Positions 32,218 to 32,770 of a DNA stretch of 32,770 nt are shown here, one piece after another. The translations under genes were made by a program, and so were the position numbers. This stretch comes from Pseudobdellovibrionaceae bacterium. GTDB taxonomy: Bacteria > Bdellovibrionota > UBA1018 > UBA6935. The DNA lies in contig PBMP01000069.1 in assembly GCA_002722705.1 (NCBI GenBank), positions 1 through 32,770 of the forward strand, in the 5' to 3' direction. Every line of letters starts with the position of its first letter. Positions within the stretch are counted from its first letter, which is position 1. A model generated the notes under the pieces. That model ran no database searches, had not been told where the DNA came from, and saw nothing but the letters and a program-made list of their open reading frames with translations.

Positions 32218-32703
32218 ATGAGGTACGCATTAGTGAATGGAGAAATGAGCGAGGCTGAAAAGGGGCTGTCGGGTGATTGCCGAGGATGCGGGATGTCGAT
32301 GCTGCCCCGGTGTGGAAATGTAAGAATTAGGCACTGGGCGCACAAGGGTAAACTCGTTTGTGATCCGTGGCTGAAGGACAAGACTCAATGGCACGTCCAA
32401 TGGCAGGATAACTTCCCTAAAACGTGGCAGGAGTTTAGATTTGTTGCAGAGAGTGGAGAGATGCACATTGCGGACGTGAAAACCATTAAAGACTGGGTAA
32501 TTGAATTTCAGCATTCACCTATTGCTCCGGGCGAACGCCAAGCTAGAAATAATTTTTACAAAAAATTGGTTTGGGTGGTTGATGGTGCGAGACGAAAGAG
32601 AGATAAGTCAAAATTTTTTGAATCGTTAAGTAAAGTTGTCGATGTGTCAAATCCACAATCACCTGTGCGTAGAGTTTATCGAGTTTCGTGGAATACTTGG
32701 TGA
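32218..32703 (+). CDS. CoiA-like protein (zinc ribbon plus PD-(D/E)XK nuclease core)
   Basis: The 161-residue protein has an N-terminal ribbon: C-R-G-C (Cys21, Cys24) and H-W-A-H (His39, His42), as in the CoiA family. The nuclease core is Asp86 in I-A-D-V followed by Glu97 and Gln99 in V-I-E-F-Q-H-S, the classical CoiA E-x-Q signature. CoiA promotes recombination of DNA taken up by competent Gram-positive cells. Here a short form is found in an accessory element and may process element or incoming DNA. GGGG precedes the ATG. The last Trp codon and stop overlap the right 24-bp inverted repeat. Confidence 0.72.
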   Translation: MRYALVNGEMSEAEKGLSGDCRGCGMSMLPRCGNVRIRHWAHKGKLVCDPWLKDKTQWHVQWQDNFPKTWQEFRFVAESGEMHIADVKTIKDWVIEFQHSPIAPGERQARNNFYKKLVWVVDGARRKRDKSKFFESLSKVVDVSNPQSPVRRVYRVSWNTW

Positions 32704-32723
32704 ACGATCTATCGAGACCATCT
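32700..32723 (+). repeat. 24-bp inverted repeat, right copy
   Basis: Identical to the reverse complement of 21867-21890 over 24 bases. It starts at the last base of the final Trp codon of the CoiA-like gene. The sequence after it (to the window end) shows no similarity to the left flank, so the match is confined to the repeat. Confidence 0.9.
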
Positions 32724-32770
32724 TCAAAAGAGAAAAGAAATCCTTTAGAAGGGACTCCACAAAGAAAAGG

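Noticed and set aside
21867..32723. The inverted repeats as ends of a DDE transposon
   Set aside because: Flanks outside the repeats show no target duplication (left ends CTGCAG, right begins TCAAAA), and the only DDE-family gene inside is a truncated OrfA.

Overview
The window reads as a low-GC chromosome of a diderm (Gram-negative type) bacterium. Two lipoproteins with lipoboxes, periplasmic azurin, several Sec-type signal peptides and a partial HvfC/BufC (DUF2063) gene support this. A Bdellovibrionota or other delta-type lineage is plausible from the gene mix, but this is inference. I saw no tRNA, rRNA or CRISPR array.

Region 1 (1-6.2 kb) is core-like. It holds the end of an HvfC/BufC-type gene, a convergent RsmI-like methyltransferase, three tandem secreted cysteine-rich paralogues of unknown function (1525-3547) closed by a strong terminator, a serine beta-lactamase-fold lipoprotein, a two-copy TM2 protein and methionine aminopeptidase.

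Region 2 (6.2-19.5 kb) is a stress, sulfur and metal cluster. A persulfide module (Blh-type dioxygenase plus rhodanese/DUF2892 protein) is divergent from a BigR/SqrR-like ArsR repressor that appears to be leaderless. Next come a PF03773 permease with a CsoR-family repressor and a clear operator, then azurin, an FtsH of the [12 protein letters not shown] type, a secreted hypothetical, an overlapping CaCA exchanger and P2-type ATPase, a beta-CASP nuclease, a VIT1/CCC1 carrier and a DUF6868 protein.

Region 3 (19.5-21.7 kb) has a small secreted protein, a candidate structured RNA (about 19955-20027), and a signal-peptide ORF separated by one base, at a run of eight A, from a long helical-repeat ORF. 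The last looks like one gene with a frameshift.

Region 4 (21.7-32.77 kb) is an accessory element that looks richer in GC. Perfect 24-bp inverted repeats lie at 21867-21890 and 32700-32723. Between them are a mobile mystery protein A/B pair (HTH plus Fic) behind three operator-like dyads spaced exactly 33 bp, a tyrosine recombinase with an excisionase-like gene, a small basic protein, a lytic transglycosylase lipoprotein, a truncated IS5-type OrfA, a replication-relaxation-like protein, a membrane-anchored FtsK-like translocase and a polytopic membrane protein. A CGNR-type zinc-finger protein is divergent from a CoiA-like nuclease. Integrase, excisionase, FtsK-type pump and relaxation-type protein together suggest a compact element spread by an FtsK-type pump. 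This is the best candidate in the window for an undescribed system.
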